From: Alitta virens | Taxonomy: Eukaryota > Annelida > Polychaeta > Phyllodocida > Nereididae | Length of the DNA: 64,000 nucleotides | NCBI GenBank assembly: GCA_932294295.1 | Contig: OW028573.1 | Coordinates: forward strand, 61,791,829 to 61,855,828 | Direction of reading: 5' to 3' | Shown here: one piece after another, positions 44,801-53,700 of the stretch | Layout of the letters: each line of letters begins with the position of its first letter | Numbering within the stretch: the stretch's first letter is position 1 | The notes under the pieces: generated by a model | What the model saw: the letters and a program-made list of their open reading frames with translations, nothing else | What the model was told of the DNA's origin: nothing | Databases searched by the model: none | Made by a program: the position numbers and the translations under genes

Positions 44801-47736
44801 ATTATATTAACACAAATGAAAGGTGAATCTAGGACAATGAAATAGATTAATGGATCTGTAGTTCAATTGCCCATGAGTATACACAAAAAAATGAATTACT
44901 TCTGAAGTTCAGCAAGGTAGTGGGATAGATATATCTCAAGTACAGTATTTTTTTTACAGCCATTTATGAGTTGTGATATAAAAAGTGACTTGATGCATTC
45001 AAAAGGTCAATGCCACTTTCTCAGCGACAAGAATATTAACTAGCAGGTCTTATAGGGCACGTGTTGAAGTAATCTGTATATGCAAATATTCTTGTTTCTA
45101 CTGCTTGGGTAGCCAAGAAAACTTCAAAATTGATGTAAATCATAGGCCAATTTTATAAGTGATTACTCCAGCATTATAATCAATAAACAAAATTCATCTA
45201 AGAGGGTGGTACTCAGAAGTTCATGATGAGGCTACAATGGATTGTTTCACCTTCTTAATCAAAAACGCAGAATCACTTAAAAATAGCAAAAAAGGATCTT
45301 GTATACATTAGAGTGAAATGTATATGCAAATTGGATAGATATTTTACAAATAATACAAATTTCTTTGTTTATCACACCCTATGATAACATCATGTCTGCT
45401 TCAATGTTGTGTTTTTTTTTTATTATTCTTCTGAAGTGTTTTTTGCAATATTTGCTTATGTTTATCAAACACCTAAATTTGACCAAATCTTCAGTTTAAA
45501 AACATCGCTCAAATGACAATGATATTTACAGAAGATTTATCGTAGAAGTATTATTTATTTCGATCCCAATATTCAAACAAAGTACATAGGATTAAGACAT
45601 ATACAAGTCAGCCTTGAAGCAATCTAGAGTGGGAATAGTTAGCAGTTATTACCTCCTCTGGGATGGAGTAGAGTTCCAGCCTGCAGAATTACGAATGCTT
45701 CAGGCAGTCAGTAATTGTTTGAGATACAGGAAGACTACTTAGTTGACAAAATCTGACAATATATTTTCTTGTTGTCATTCTCATTTCATATAAAGATCAG
45801 GAAATTGATGCCTGTGTTGAGCAATGTCTGTATCCTTGTGAGGACATGCAGTATCCCACAAGTGCTGCAATTGTCACATCACAGAATCCTGAAATAATAA
45901 AAAGCATGTCACCTAAAAATGCAACTGATTATATCAAGTGAGTAAATACCAAACTTCAAAATTTCATGATCACAGAGATTGCAATAATGCAATTGAAATA
46001 TTCAGTTGTTTCCTTGATTTACCTTGTCATCAACCTTTCTTATCCAGAGAAAATGCTGCATCTGTAGAAATACACGTGGACTCCTTCCTTTTGGGCACAT
46101 TTCATCATAAATTGAAGCTAAGTGGCGCAGATGTATTTGGTAAGCATTCTTGAATAATTCTGTTTGGTTACAGTGCTATCCATAAGTAAGTGAACCCACA
46201 GAAAACACTAGTTTTGTTAATTGTATTGAGGGTTCTAAAATAAAAAATGCAAAACATAATCATGAACAAACTAATTGGGTGTCCTTAAAATCATGAAGTG
46301 CAGAATATGAATAAGCAATAAACTAGGGGAGAGTGGGGCTCTGTAGGCCAGTTGGTTTGTCATTAACCTTGTAAATGACAATGATTTTGTCCCCTTAATG
46401 ATAAAGAATTTGGTCACTAATTAATTTTTTAGTTGCCTTTGAGGACAATGTGTCAATTCAGAATTTACCCTTTGCACTATTACAGAGTAATAAAACCAGG
46501 CAAGATTGTTATTTTTCTAATGTGAGTGCAGCTCACTTCCCGTAGTAGTGCTCATGTCAAAAATTATCAAAATACATGTAATCCTATGGAAGATCAACCT
46601 AATATCATTTTTTGACCAATGGTCCAGAACGAGACTACGTCATCACGTCATTACAAAGTCGTCGGTGCAAAAGTAATGCTTTCCATAATTTTGTAACGGG
46701 TACAGATCCAGCAATTCTAACGGTGCCTAGAAATAGTGCTTAATAAGTGACCGCAGTGCCCCTGGTGGCTGAAGGAACGCACTTCAATTCTCTGACTTAT
46801 TTTACCTCTAAAATTGTTATTTATTGTCCGACTTTGAAAATTTTAAAACCTACATGGAGTCTAATTAAATGAATAGAGACTGTAACATTTATGTTTTCAT
46901 ACAGATATACATATATATTGTATAGCTTCGCTCACTCCTGGCATTGACCGCTACATATTATCTTCATTCCTTGTAGAATCCAGTGTGAACTAGGCAATAT
47001 ATGCCACAGATTGACCTCATTCCAGATGGGTTGAGATTAACCTTCATCCCTCAACATGTATGTTTATGGGGAATATAATATAACTGTCAAGAAAGATGCA
47101 ACATGAGATAAATTATATTATTTTTAACATATTATTCCCTGAATGGGCTTTTATTGGTCCATAGCAAACTTAACCCTTTTTTAGCAATGTTTGTTATGTT
47201 GGCTTAAGGTGCCCCATGCTCAGGGCACCATGAGCCACTTGACCACATTTTTTAAAGACATTTCTCCCTCTTACAAATGATATGCACAATTCAACATTTT
47301 ACATAAGATACTCAGGATGTTAAACTATAGTACGATGTTTACAGTACGACTGTAAGATTGTAACTTCAGGATCCAAGTTGAAAAAAGAAATAAAAATAAA
47401 AAACGGCTCATGGTGCCCCACTCTCCCCTATCACTTGGTTATTGTTTCTTTTTTTCTTTCTTTTTTTTTTGGGGGGGGGAGGGGTTCCACTCACTAATGC
47501 ACAGTACTGTATCTAACTCACTAAATGATTTCCAAACATTAATGTGAGCTGATAACTGTGAAATTGATATTTCAGTACATATTTTTAGAGCCTAATAAGT
47601 GTAATTGCTTTCAGCTTCTCTTGGGGGACAGATGGGCTTAGCTATTGGTGCAAGTTTCCTGACAGTCATAGAATTTCTGGAATTTCTTTGTTTCTTTATT
47701 CTTCGACCCTTGATTACGAAAGGAAAGAAGACCTGA
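29861..47736 (+). CDS. DEG/ENaC family sodium channel, gene 1 (nine exons)
   Basis: Predicted exons: 29861-30133, 30322-30391, 30671-31096, 32323-32468, 44014-44167, 44306-44386, 45796-45937, 46048-46139, 47615-47736; all introns are GT-AG and the join gives 501 aa. Family marks: an N-terminal His-Gly gating motif (residues 38-39), TM1 at about 52-74, FPSVTFC just after TM1, YTLYGSC in the extracellular domain, a cysteine-rich region (NPCHTK, CRMKC, CHC, CVEQCLYPC), and TM2 with LGGQMGL and the G-A-S selectivity filter (473-475). The cytoplasmic tail is very short (KGKKT). Such channels are trimers in the plasma membrane that pass sodium; the gate (acid, peptide or other) cannot be told. Start: first ATG of the open frame. 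Intron 4 is 11.5 kb because it holds a Polinton-like element. An AATAAA at 48461-48466 may end the transcript. Introns 3 and 6 hold nothing recognised. Confidence 0.9.
32555..32850. repeat. Foldback-rich segment in intron 4
   Basis: It has the inverted pair ATTGGCTGAG / CTTAGCCAAT (32600-32626) and GC-rich words unlike the surrounding intron, up to TCACGCACGTGATG near 32762. It may be a small DNA element just outside the large insertion; ends are not clear. Confidence 0.3.
33024..34075. repeat. Left terminal inverted repeat of the Polinton-like element
   Basis: The outer part (GCTGACGTCCGCACTACTAT), the AAAAGGGGCGTGG word at 33111 and a tandem array of TAATTAATATTCATGAGC-type units (33140-33660) are followed by unique-looking sequence. 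This includes ACACAGACTTGATGTCAGCC (twice), ACACCTGTACACCCCAAGGG and CACATCAGGGTAGAGAACAT. Each part has a reverse-complement partner in the right repeat in the same order. Confidence 0.8.
34076..35740. other. Left internal non-coding part of the element
   Basis: No recognised gene. A 219-base tandem duplication starts near 35402 and repeats from 35621 (ACAGACCTTCAAGTCGCATT and following). Polintons usually have coding DNA here; the polymerase gene may have been lost from this part. Confidence 0.5.
35741..35941 (-). CDS. Small hypothetical protein of the element
   Basis: 66 aa, starting MSKPHRPIYINSETIKP and containing IIYHIELKDPCRDG. I do not recognise the family. It is the last gene of the minus-strand array, about 50 bases after the second PC4-like gene. 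A second copy of the same small frame lies at about 36447-36573 between the two PC4-like genes; there one base is missing after CGCGATGG and the frame stops early at DG, so that copy encodes about 42 residues. The better conservation of this copy suggests that it is the functional one, if either is. Confidence 0.45.
   Translation of the reverse strand: MSKPHRPIYINSETIKPVKSVSFNLENNIIYHIELKDPCRDGLIWQMEAMRRLHEEKHNLAMNTLI
35994..36392 (-). CDS. PC4-like DNA-binding protein, copy B
   Basis: 132 aa from the methionine of MSTTPSTVFKHN; the frame is open further upstream, but that part is the broken small ORF. Two successive segments match the strand-strand-strand-strand-helix pattern of the PC4 (p15 coactivator) single-stranded-DNA-binding fold. 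Residues about 15-65 contain VSLTEWQGERRLSLRV and YLYLPHGAV; residues about 75-130 contain ITRGCIDIRLRW and FTKRGLYMKQYEF. It differs from copy A at five residues. I recall tandem PC4-like proteins near Polinton-like capsid genes in other invertebrates. Role inferred: binding of element DNA during replication or transcription. Confidence 0.6.
   Translation of the reverse strand: MSTTPSTVFKHNFGQNSQVSLTEWQGERRLSLRVLDGTYPARKYLYLPHGAVRSLLQLTPQVSQTLAAKEERFFDLNEDIRLSITRGCIDIRLRWTPPYQTEKVFTKRGLYMKQYEFEQLIDLLNDHNQCFI
36627..37025 (-). CDS. PC4-like DNA-binding protein, copy A
   Basis: 132 aa, MSTTSSTAFKHN start, with the same two PC4-like halves as copy B (first half around TEWQGERRL, second half around RGCIDIRLRW). 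It lies in the first unit of a tandem duplication of roughly 630 bases that also carries the small ORF. The near identity of the two units (five residue differences) means the duplication is recent relative to the element. Function by fold only. Confidence 0.6.
   Translation of the reverse strand: MSTTSSTAFKHNFGQNSQVSLTEWQGERRLSLRVLDGTYPARKYLYLPQGAVRSLLQLTPQVSQALAAKEERFFDLNEDIRLSITRGCIDIRLRWTPPYETEKVFTKRGLYMKQYEFEQLIDLLNDHNQCFI
37164..37595 (-). CDS. Conserved small protein of Polinton-like elements
   Basis: 143 aa. The N-terminal third is polar and probably disordered (KNKQKKDHQPESTKQ); the C-terminal part (about 50-130) has RALRLVTYIRRHDPEITW, VTVGGKLIEGFNIIDLLRAA and EGWTDFLEALRHINTPLSL. 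I recall proteins with a similar core (a short hairpin, then 'G..I.DLL..A' and 'GW..F...L...N.P') next to capsid genes of Polinton-like elements, but their role is unknown to me. The ATG shares one base with the stop of the preceding gene (TAATG). Confidence 0.55.
   Translation of the reverse strand: MKHFVIPESAYHRLKNKQKKDHQPESTKQSDVIFEQPEETNDSFITDAFPKSSKERALRLVTYIRRHDPEITWSSNGVVTVGGKLIEGFNIIDLLRAAINGTIRKPEGWTDFLEALRHINTPLSLMTLTPPGVQIKRPRWLTH
37595..37906 (-). CDS. Small basic helical protein
   Basis: 103 aa, predicted mostly helical, with a lysine/arginine-rich middle (about 55-85, SNKELGRYKNKLIKLADSRE) and a hydrophobic C-terminal end. Similar small proteins (helix, 'L..Y...L..LAD', basic stretch) occur in Polinton-like elements and have been compared with adenovirus core proteins; I cannot confirm that here. 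Starts just after the ATPase gene and overlaps the next gene by one base. Confidence 0.5.
   Translation of the reverse strand: MTALKKNMPFIKLLATAESKQKDSLLNTMSRSQLELLRQLARNIIEGELIVSKQSNKELGRYKNKLIKLADSREKGRKLLCLKLRTAWPRIIKAVLPQLELLE
37931..38653 (-). CDS. Genome-packaging ATPase (FtsK/HerA, A32-like)
   Basis: 240 aa. Walker A is SSPSQGGKS (residues 42-50) and Walker B is SVIVFDD (114-120), followed by a polar sensor-like segment (VILLTHNLF). This spacing and the short length fit the A32-like packaging ATPases of Polintons, adenovirus-like and giant viruses, which pump DNA into a capsid. It lies between the major capsid gene and the small basic protein gene, 25 to 32 bases from each. No frame damage. 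Confidence 0.8.
   Translation of the reverse strand: MQRPDTVDTSFAVTANTPDSWKAMSEDKVLALLNTPCNIIISSPSQGGKSTFVYRLLKHDMFRETPEKILYCYNSVWQPMFSTLESEMDNISFHYGMPSKDDLETFQTLSSSHSVIVFDDLMIDAMNTDAILKLFTIGTHHNNCSVILLTHNLFLKSKHSRTLNLNTHVFVIMANNRDKGQITSLGRQLGYRQLLQAYLAATTTPYSYFVIDLHTKTDKNLRLRSDIFPDEGPTAIYKAE
38685..39953 (-). CDS. Major capsid-like protein (F54H12.2-type)
   Basis: 422 aa. Early marks are QLDLFSPPAHQ, YYMDYRPVNQL and 'LYVKMKIV'; then PVNNSLHSLFEKISVSLEGK, NNYPYKAMFSTLLTYGKDA and later RLNIKLNRT. These fit the family named after nematode F54H12.2, which is linked to Polinton/Maverick elements and is thought to be a double jelly-roll major capsid protein. Beta-rich throughout, no signal peptide or TM segment. 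The start ATG shares a base with the stop of the upstream gene (TAATG). Intact over its whole length. Confidence 0.8.
   Translation of the reverse strand: MDAKTTSLPQLDLFSPPAHQQNVERQYYMDYRPVNQLTDDGPILFDINEQKHFLDLYNSQLYVKMKIVKQDSTGMAANKKIAPVNNSLHSLFEKISVSLEGKEISSSNNYPYKAMFSTLLTYGKDAKNSQLRAQGYVKDDSDQIDLIDLNKGAQIKKDLFQKSNIVEFQGPLYEDIFMQKRYLLNNTRLNIKLNRTSNEFALINHEPTGTYKIHLEEVLFKAHMIQLDPRTQFAISKSLETRPALYCYTQREIRVENINTGFTSGTLDNIFPNRLPSRILITLVPAKAYNGDFKLNPFNFKPYDLQRITLTVNNDTINTFTPTFDHEQGNGVAASYLSLYETFRELGNDFGNDISLYDYAHSYCMYAFNIKPAYGTSYASDHGHFRLSLNFKKALDEPVVLMIHAETPAVMEITNTRNITVK
39953..40285 (-). CDS. Small basic, probably nuclear or DNA-binding protein
   Basis: 110 aa. The first half is ordinary (MEAYFSTQESRPTPFLTEGL). 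The last 45 residues are almost all K, R, S, T and P, with TVKRKRKT and PPTKRRKTT as good nuclear-localisation signals, ending in SSSQHHKK. It stands directly upstream of the major capsid gene. It could be a core or minor capsid protein; no family is recognised with certainty. Confidence 0.5.
   Translation of the reverse strand: MEAYFSTQESRPTPFLTEGLRRYSGADNPQYIIENSKVVKDLPKIKIELISDIKKTFDQTKEEMSTVKRKRKTLTKPPTKRRKTTSNKSKPKSRKSPYIKKKSSSQHHKK
40324..40710 (-). CDS. Minor-capsid (penton-like) protein
   Basis: 128 aa from the methionine of MNDFYIILNSNHSS; the frame is open 12 codons further back, but family members that I recall begin M-x-x-F-Y. The pattern 'FYIIL.S..S..IF..N....FKVRL..P..L...WKVALCQ' is shared by a protein often encoded beside F54H12.2-type capsid genes and is probably a jelly-roll minor capsid or penton-like protein. 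It overlaps the integrase end by eight bases. Confidence 0.6.
   Translation of the reverse strand: MNDFYIILNSNHSSEIFQNTPVNFKVRLNRPLRLEAGWKVALCQYRSTVAPHIYVCSNICNSTIVGQKQLNILRYVPDKEKNLDRYYVTVAQNFIDSIQIYILNASTEQKLEMTEGATFITLHFVYKP
40703..41794 (-). CDS. Retroviral-type integrase with C-terminal chromodomain
   Basis: 363 aa. The rve core has the catalytic triad D79 (MDTDLMDV), D140 (LRSDQGKEY) and E174 (HANYAERVIRT), with 33 residues between the second D and E. A short SH3-like segment follows (about 245-300, YKFNIGDKVRLSLARMQFEK). The last 45 residues (LYKIEKILRYRIRQG, ALVRWLGYSKKFDSWI) are a chromodomain. Polinton integrases join the element ends to host DNA; a chromodomain is known in some of them and may steer insertion to chromatin marks. 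First large gene after the right inverted repeat. Intact. Confidence 0.9.
   Translation of the reverse strand: MDNYLNSIYYNTSKPGSYSGITKLWQSIKAEGNPHKLKFKDVKKWLSEQYTYLVHKQPTLKFKRESIIVGEMNEIMDTDLMDVQKFSRSNDRVKYLAVFIDLFSRYLRIEPMKSKTGEDMVKVMKIIFKDKLIVKELRSDQGKEYTAKIVQHYLKSKNINHVLAYNVYHANYAERVIRTIKSRIYKFFTKHQTHRYIDQLQEIVSSYNNTKHSSIGMAPSQVTRENQQELYEKLYLPIELKRERELIIYKFNIGDKVRLSLARMQFEKGFDRKWTEEIFKIDKRTASHPPRYRVTDLNEEDVDGSFYEQELQMSLITDETLYKIEKILRYRIRQGVREALVRWLGYSKKFDSWIQASEIRKYE
41787..42029 (-). CDS. Small two-TM membrane protein
   Basis: 80 aa with two hydrophobic segments, about 23-45 (VVFFSQIIILYVVIIACIVN) and 51-66 (ELWVGLLSSSIGFLLP), the second ending in LPNPTI. I recall similar proteins beside chromodomain integrases in Polinton-like elements; function unknown. 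It overlaps the integrase start by eight bases. Confidence 0.6.
   Translation of the reverse strand: METQSINNENWHVLGVKIPKNEVVFFSQIIILYVVIIACIVNLSISHPLSELWVGLLSSSIGFLLPNPTIKDRRVLINNG
42030..43797. repeat. Right terminal inverted repeat, with internal 408-base duplication
   Basis: From about 42270 outward it is the reverse complement of the left repeat, in the same order: CACATCAGGGTAGAG, the ACACCTGTACACCCCAAGGG partner, ACACAGACTTGA, the ATTAATTAGYTCATGAATATT array and the GGGGCGTGG partner (three copies of GCCACGCCCCT near 43690-43720). The segment starting TTTGGTTTAAATGATATATA at 42863 is repeated from 43271. This makes the right repeat longer than the left. 42030-42270 has short repeats of TACATATT. 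Confidence 0.8.
46326..47428. mobile_element. MITE-like element with GGGGAGAGTGGGGC ends, in intron 8
   Basis: The left end is GGGGAGAGTGGGGC (46326) and the right end its reverse complement (to 47428), flanked on both sides by TA. About 1.1 kb lies between, with internal GTGCCCCATGCTCAGGGCAC and GGCTCATGGTGCCCC words near the right end. No transposase frame. Confidence 0.65.
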
Positions 47737-48460
47737 ACCTCACTTGGAGCTACTTGGTGAGACCATGGAGTTATGACTCCCTGGTAAGAACCTCCCAGCA
47801 GAGAAGCATGTGGTTTAAGAAGTATCCACCAGGGCACAGAATGTTAGTTGTCATTCCCCTAGTGTTGATTCCTGTAGAATAATATACACATGTATCACTT
47901 TCCTAACTTTTAGCAATATAATTATTTCTTTCTGATATATTAAAAGTACTTTAGCAATAGTATTCAGAAAACAGACAAACCTAAGATGGTCATCTCGCTG
48001 TCCCAACTTAAATTCTTTGAGAAAAATTAAGTATTGTTTAAATTCGAAACAAATTCTTATATATCACACTGCTCCCATTTATATATACTATAACAAAGCA
48101 CTGTAGGATTGCATTTACCATCTATGTATGCTTTGTTTGTGTGACTAAATCAAGCCAAAAGCTAAGGTACATTGCTAACATTCAACTAGGCTGAATTGCC
48201 CCATTGCTGAAACAAAGTCGCTTCCTCATTGAAGTTTTGCATTTTCAGGCAAATTTGTCTCAATATTTATCCCTTTTTTATGAATTCCTCGTGTTGCATT
48301 TCATAATAATATATCAAACATTGCCTTGAGTAACCATAACAGACTATTCACTGTTTCTATATTGATAAAGGCACATAACATAGCTTAACATATTTTTAAC
48401 TATTTTAACTTATCAATTGTATTCTTGTAGATTATAACTGATTCTTTTGTATTCATTGTC

Positions 48461-48466
48461 AATAAA
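48461..48466 (+). promoter_or_regulatory. Candidate poly(A) signal of gene 1
   Basis: AATAAA about 725 bases after the stop of gene 1, followed by an AT-rich stretch. No closer AATAAA was noticed. Confidence 0.4.
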
Positions 48467-48483
48467 ATTACTTTAAAAAACGT

Positions 48484-48600
48484 ACTTAATTACTTACTTA
48501 CTTACTTGTGAATGAATGAATGAATGAACGTGAAATTAAGTGTGTGTTTCAAAATGTTTGAGCCCTTTTAATTAAATTTAATTTAATTTAATGCTTGAAC
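48484..48600. repeat. Microsatellites between the channel genes
   Basis: TTAC units at about 48488-48508, then TGAA units at 48511-48531, then an AATTTAATTT run near 48572-48592. Confidence 0.8.
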
Positions 48601-50766
48601 CATTTACTATAAAGCTGAATTGTATCATCAGACCATCGATATCACATTGTTACGAGATTACTTTGTTTTAGTCTCAACTCTCTGTACTCTGCTTATTTAT
48701 GCATCCTTGCACATCAGCAATACAAACGTTTCTTAGAAAAACAGCAACACAAATTTCAGTTCAAGGAATTGTAACACACACCGAGTCAAGGTCATTTGGT
48801 TAAAAGTTCTTTATTATACTCAACTCCCCTTATTTATGACTTACTCTTATATTCCATCATGGATTATACTTACATTATCCAAATCAAATCGTACTCTGTC
48901 AAATGTATTGCATTGCGTTTATATGAAGGAAAGTTTAAACTTATTAGAAACCTAAAATATGGTTAGAAGCCGACCTTTTAGTGATTCTTTTCTGCTGCAT
49001 GTCAGTCACATTTGACCTTCTTTCTAAACTGTCAGACCAAACTGCTTTTATTCCCATGCATAGCAAATTTAGGGGAGACGAGAGCAATATGAACCACTTA
49101 ACTTCTTTTATAAAAGTAAAAGTTCTTTCAAGGCAAACATAATTATACTATTCGTCAGCAAGGCAATGATGTATGTGCTAGTCTGTAAAAACATAGTCTT
49201 TTCTGAAACAATAAGACTATTTACATATCTAAAATTATATATTTCACTAATTGAATTGAGTTGATTCAACTTGACCGGGCTTTTTGGGTGTGGCAACAAC
49301 AACTGCAAATGAATCATGTCCCGACTTTGTTCCTGTGCACCCTCAACTTGAACTGGCTAACCTTGGTCTGACACCCGAAAATCAGGTCCTGAAGGTTAGA
49401 TCCCCAGTGCAGCCATGCACATCAGCACACGGTGCATTGGGTAGTCTACTTAATAAAATTTTCTAAGAAATACAGCAACAACAAGTTCACGGAATTCTAT
49501 TAATACCACTATGATGTACACAAGATAATGCACACAGTAAAGAAGGTCACTGGGTTTTCTTTTCTTCTTCCTTTTTTTATTTAAATTAAATTAAATTTTT
49601 AGGCGCTTTACAGGACAAGGCTCTACTACTACTTTAGGTTATTTTGAATGCCACAAACACATCATTCTCAATATTCTACACACTTTTTATCTGACATTCA
49701 TTTAATGCGTATTTTCAAAATTATTTCTTATGACCATTTTCTGTTGCATTATGTTTTTACTAAATTAAACATTACATATTTATTCCTATCCTGCAGTATA
49801 TCATAATTATACTCAGTTAAATGTAGACTTTCAAATGTAGAAGATTTTCCTTCTGTAAGACTGTTTCCTAAAAATATAGTTTCCTTCTAATATCTTTAAA
49901 TAGTCTTTAAAAATCATGCAAGCCAGGTGAAATGTGATGTCACAAGACAATGTTTGAAGCAGATCTGTCCGCATGTCATTGCATAAGACATTATGTCATT
50001 GACTTGATGCTTACATCCAAGGATTCCAGCGAGATCCACGCAAGCTTCTCTTATTAGAAACGTCGACTTTAACTGTAGATAAATTAGGAACTTTCTTTTT
50101 TATTCTTTGCTGTGGCATAATATTATTATCATTGTATTACCTTTGATTCTGAGAACATGATGTCACAGTTGTGCTTGCATAAATTAAATGCTTCATTTCC
50201 AAAAGAAACATAACAATACTCAAGTCAAGCAAAATAGCATTGTAAATGCCTATCTGACATAATGAAGCCTAATCAGTTAACAGTTTGTTTGACTAAATCC
50301 ATTATAAAGTTTGCTGTTTCTGATTGCAACAGTGTTGCAGACAACAAAATTGACCAATCAGTGGCTATAAAACTCTCATGATGTCACGGATGAAGAAGAA
50401 AAGTTTAAAAGACGATTCTACATAATTATTACAACGATAATAATCAGTCACATTAAATGTTGACCTATTCATCTGAATGACATGCTTCTGTGGGCATAGC
50501 TATAGGGATGACCTGCATTACCCTGCATGTATTTTTGTTTGATAATTATTTAATATTTTGGAATAATAAGTAAAACGACACCAGTCACTAGCTATTAAAG
50601 CTCCAATGACAGCAATATTCACATACCATTACCAAGTCCCTGAATACCCCTTTATGCTCTGTTGGACAGTAATAAAAGGTGTGCAGCACTACAGTTTAAT
50701 GTCCTATGCAACAATGATTATGTGACATTACAGTCAGCAACCTGCAGAATTACATACACATGCGAG
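48600..50766. other. Intergenic DNA between the two channel genes
   Basis: No gene or clear element. The promoter of gene 2 should lie at its right end, but no TATA box or other core element stands out. Confidence 0.4.
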
Positions 50767-53700
50767 ATGTCAAAAATGGCAGATGTAGAGATGAGTGGTG
50801 AAGAAGATAATGAAAATCAACAGAAAAAAGGTGAAAATAGCAACTGTTGTGAAATATGTCACAGTGAAACATGGGACAAATTTGTGGAATACACAACATT
50901 TCATGGAGCCAGAAACATACGAGATGCTCACAACAGATGTGGCCGGATATTCTGGATTATGTGTGTAATAGCCATGATATTGTGGACATTGATTTACATT
51001 GTTGGACAAATTCAAATCTACCAAACTTATACAACAGTCCAGGACTTTGAATACTCTTTTGTGGTAAGTTCTTATTGTGTTGACATTTGATGGCATTATA
51101 GTATTACAAGAATACTTGTATATCTAAAGCCATAGTCTGTATTGTCAATATTTCAACTACAGAAAATAGGTGAACATATTTGACTGTCGTAAAATTTTGT
51201 GATTATCCAATTAAGAGTGCGTCATAAGGCATGTTTATTATTCCTTTGGAGGAACTGACAAAGTAAGGGAAACACATCCCACTACATACAGCTATATACT
51301 ATAAAAATTCAAAATAAAACATTTCAGCGACCAATGGAATTTCCGTCAGTGACATTTTGCTATTACAATCGCTTTAAGAAATCTGCTCTTCAAGAGAGTA
51401 AGTATTGTCTGTTCTGTTAACATTATTTCAAATCAATTTCCAGTCTGTTCTGATAACATAAACTCAAATTAATTTCCAAACAATAGTCAATTAATCAACT
51501 GTCACAATAAAACCATTTAGAAAAGTACAAAATTCACTGAATGAATAAGAGATATCAATCAATCTACATATAAGTCTAAGTGACCTCTCGGTTTAACATT
51601 TCATTTTAAATATTATGTCACCCACCCATGTATGTGTATGTGCGAAAAGCTAAATGCATTTCTACTGTGTCATGCTGTGATGAATCAATTCATTGATCTT
51701 TTCAGTGTCTCAACGATATAATGTCACCGAAAATATTTTGTGGCAATTCTTTGCAATGTTTTTGCACACTCCTTTTGACCTGGAATTTGAGGACTTTGAC
51801 CTGAATAAGACACTGACTGAATTTGAAAAAGTTTTTGATGCAATTGAAGCCATTGACGGTCAAATCAATGCAACTGCATTGCTCACCAAAGTCACATTTA
51901 GCTACAATGACTATTTTATGCTAAGTTTGCTAAATTCTTGGTTATTGTGCAGTTGGAATGGCAAGAATTATCGCACATGCGATTCAACGATGTTCAGGAC
52001 ACTTTACACACTGTATGGCAGTTGTGTGCTTTTTAATCCCCCTTCACCAAAAAATGAATATGTGCAAACTTTGGAAGGTGGTCTCAGTGGATTCTTCGCC
52101 ACATTTGATGTAAAACTGAACGAGAGCAGTGGTAAGTGTAGTGTTAACATTATAGATATTTGTCTCAACCCCCAGTAAAAAGTTTTAAAAAAAAGTTTTT
52201 TTTCTTTTTTGGCCTGAACTCACAGTGTGATATTTTATTACATTATTGAGTAATATCGGTACAGTATTGGCCCTCAACAATGGCTGTGGGGCCCTGTATG
52301 AGTACAAAACATGTGGCAGCATAAGTGAATGGACCCCAAGGTCATAAAACTGGCTGATGAAGAATAATAGTTTATTTTGAAATAAGGGAGGCAGGTGGGG
52401 TTGTGGTGGAAAAATATTTTATAGTGAGTATATTGTGATAATGTAGGACAAACCTGAGGAGTTGGTATAAGCTCTGATGCTGTGATAGAGAATGGGGTTA
52501 GCCAGGGGGCAGCCTGATTGGAGAATCAAGTCATGTGACCTTGGGATTGTTTAATACATACACAGTTGCTGGGGGCCACAGACAAATGTGATTCATTTCT
52601 TAAATCTTGTTTTCCAAAAGATTTTTTATATTCTTAGTGATATTAAGTTTCGTCCTTGGTCTCGTATAATACAAAACATTAATGCCAGATCTTAATTTAT
52701 CTTCAAGTGCATGATAATATTTGGACTGATCACATAAAATTGGGCCTTTAATATGACACTTTCTACCTTGGCAGATATCTACCTGTTGCAGATCTATGTT
52801 ATGTAAGGTTCTCAGCTGCCCAAGGATTGGTCCAAAGTCCCAAATATTTGTAAATTACATTCGAAAATAAATTTTACAACCAAAATCACCACTGCTGCAT
52901 GTTAAAGACACAACATCTCTTACTTTTTGTACCCATGTGTGATATGCATTTCAAGCCAGGATAACTGTTGAAAGGTTACTGTAAGCCAGGGTATCTTTAG
53001 CCAGCTCGTGGTAACTTTGGTCATTATGTTGGGCATGCAATTTTCAATGACACAGCAGTAACTGTATACTTTTGAGTAAGGAAATCAGGTTTTACACATG
53101 CATGCAAATTGGAGTACATGTATTGTGTAGAATGCCTCACAGATTAAATTGATGCATATATAGATTGACTCCTCTAGTATTTCTTGGTTGAGCCAAAGGA
53201 AATGAGTAATTAAGCCTAGTTGTGTGGTATGCTGACACAGTCCACATGAAGTGTGTACAGTAGGTTTGTTTATTAGATCAAAATGGTTATATATTATATT
53301 AATGCAAATTATCAACAAATCTGCTGCCGTACCACCCAAAGCTATGCTGTAGAATTTTCCAATTTGACCAAACCATTGCAAAAGCTAGGACCAAAGTTAC
53401 CTCAATGCTGGGCAATAAGAAAGACAATAATAATAAAAGGGTTTTTTTTTCAACAACTAAAAGTTGTATATTACAATTAGATGGAGATGATGTAAATATG
53501 AGAAAAAAACATATCATGGAAATTAGACTATATAGAATTTTCTAGCTTCGTAAGGCATAGTTTTTTTTTTTTTGTGGTTCAGGGAGCAAGCTATGTAGAG
53601 CATCGTTCTCCTGTTGCATGCTGGAACAGGTAAGACTGTGTTTATTTCCTTGCAGAAAAAGCAACAGATGCTTTTAGAGGATTCATGAACACGGGTCTGC

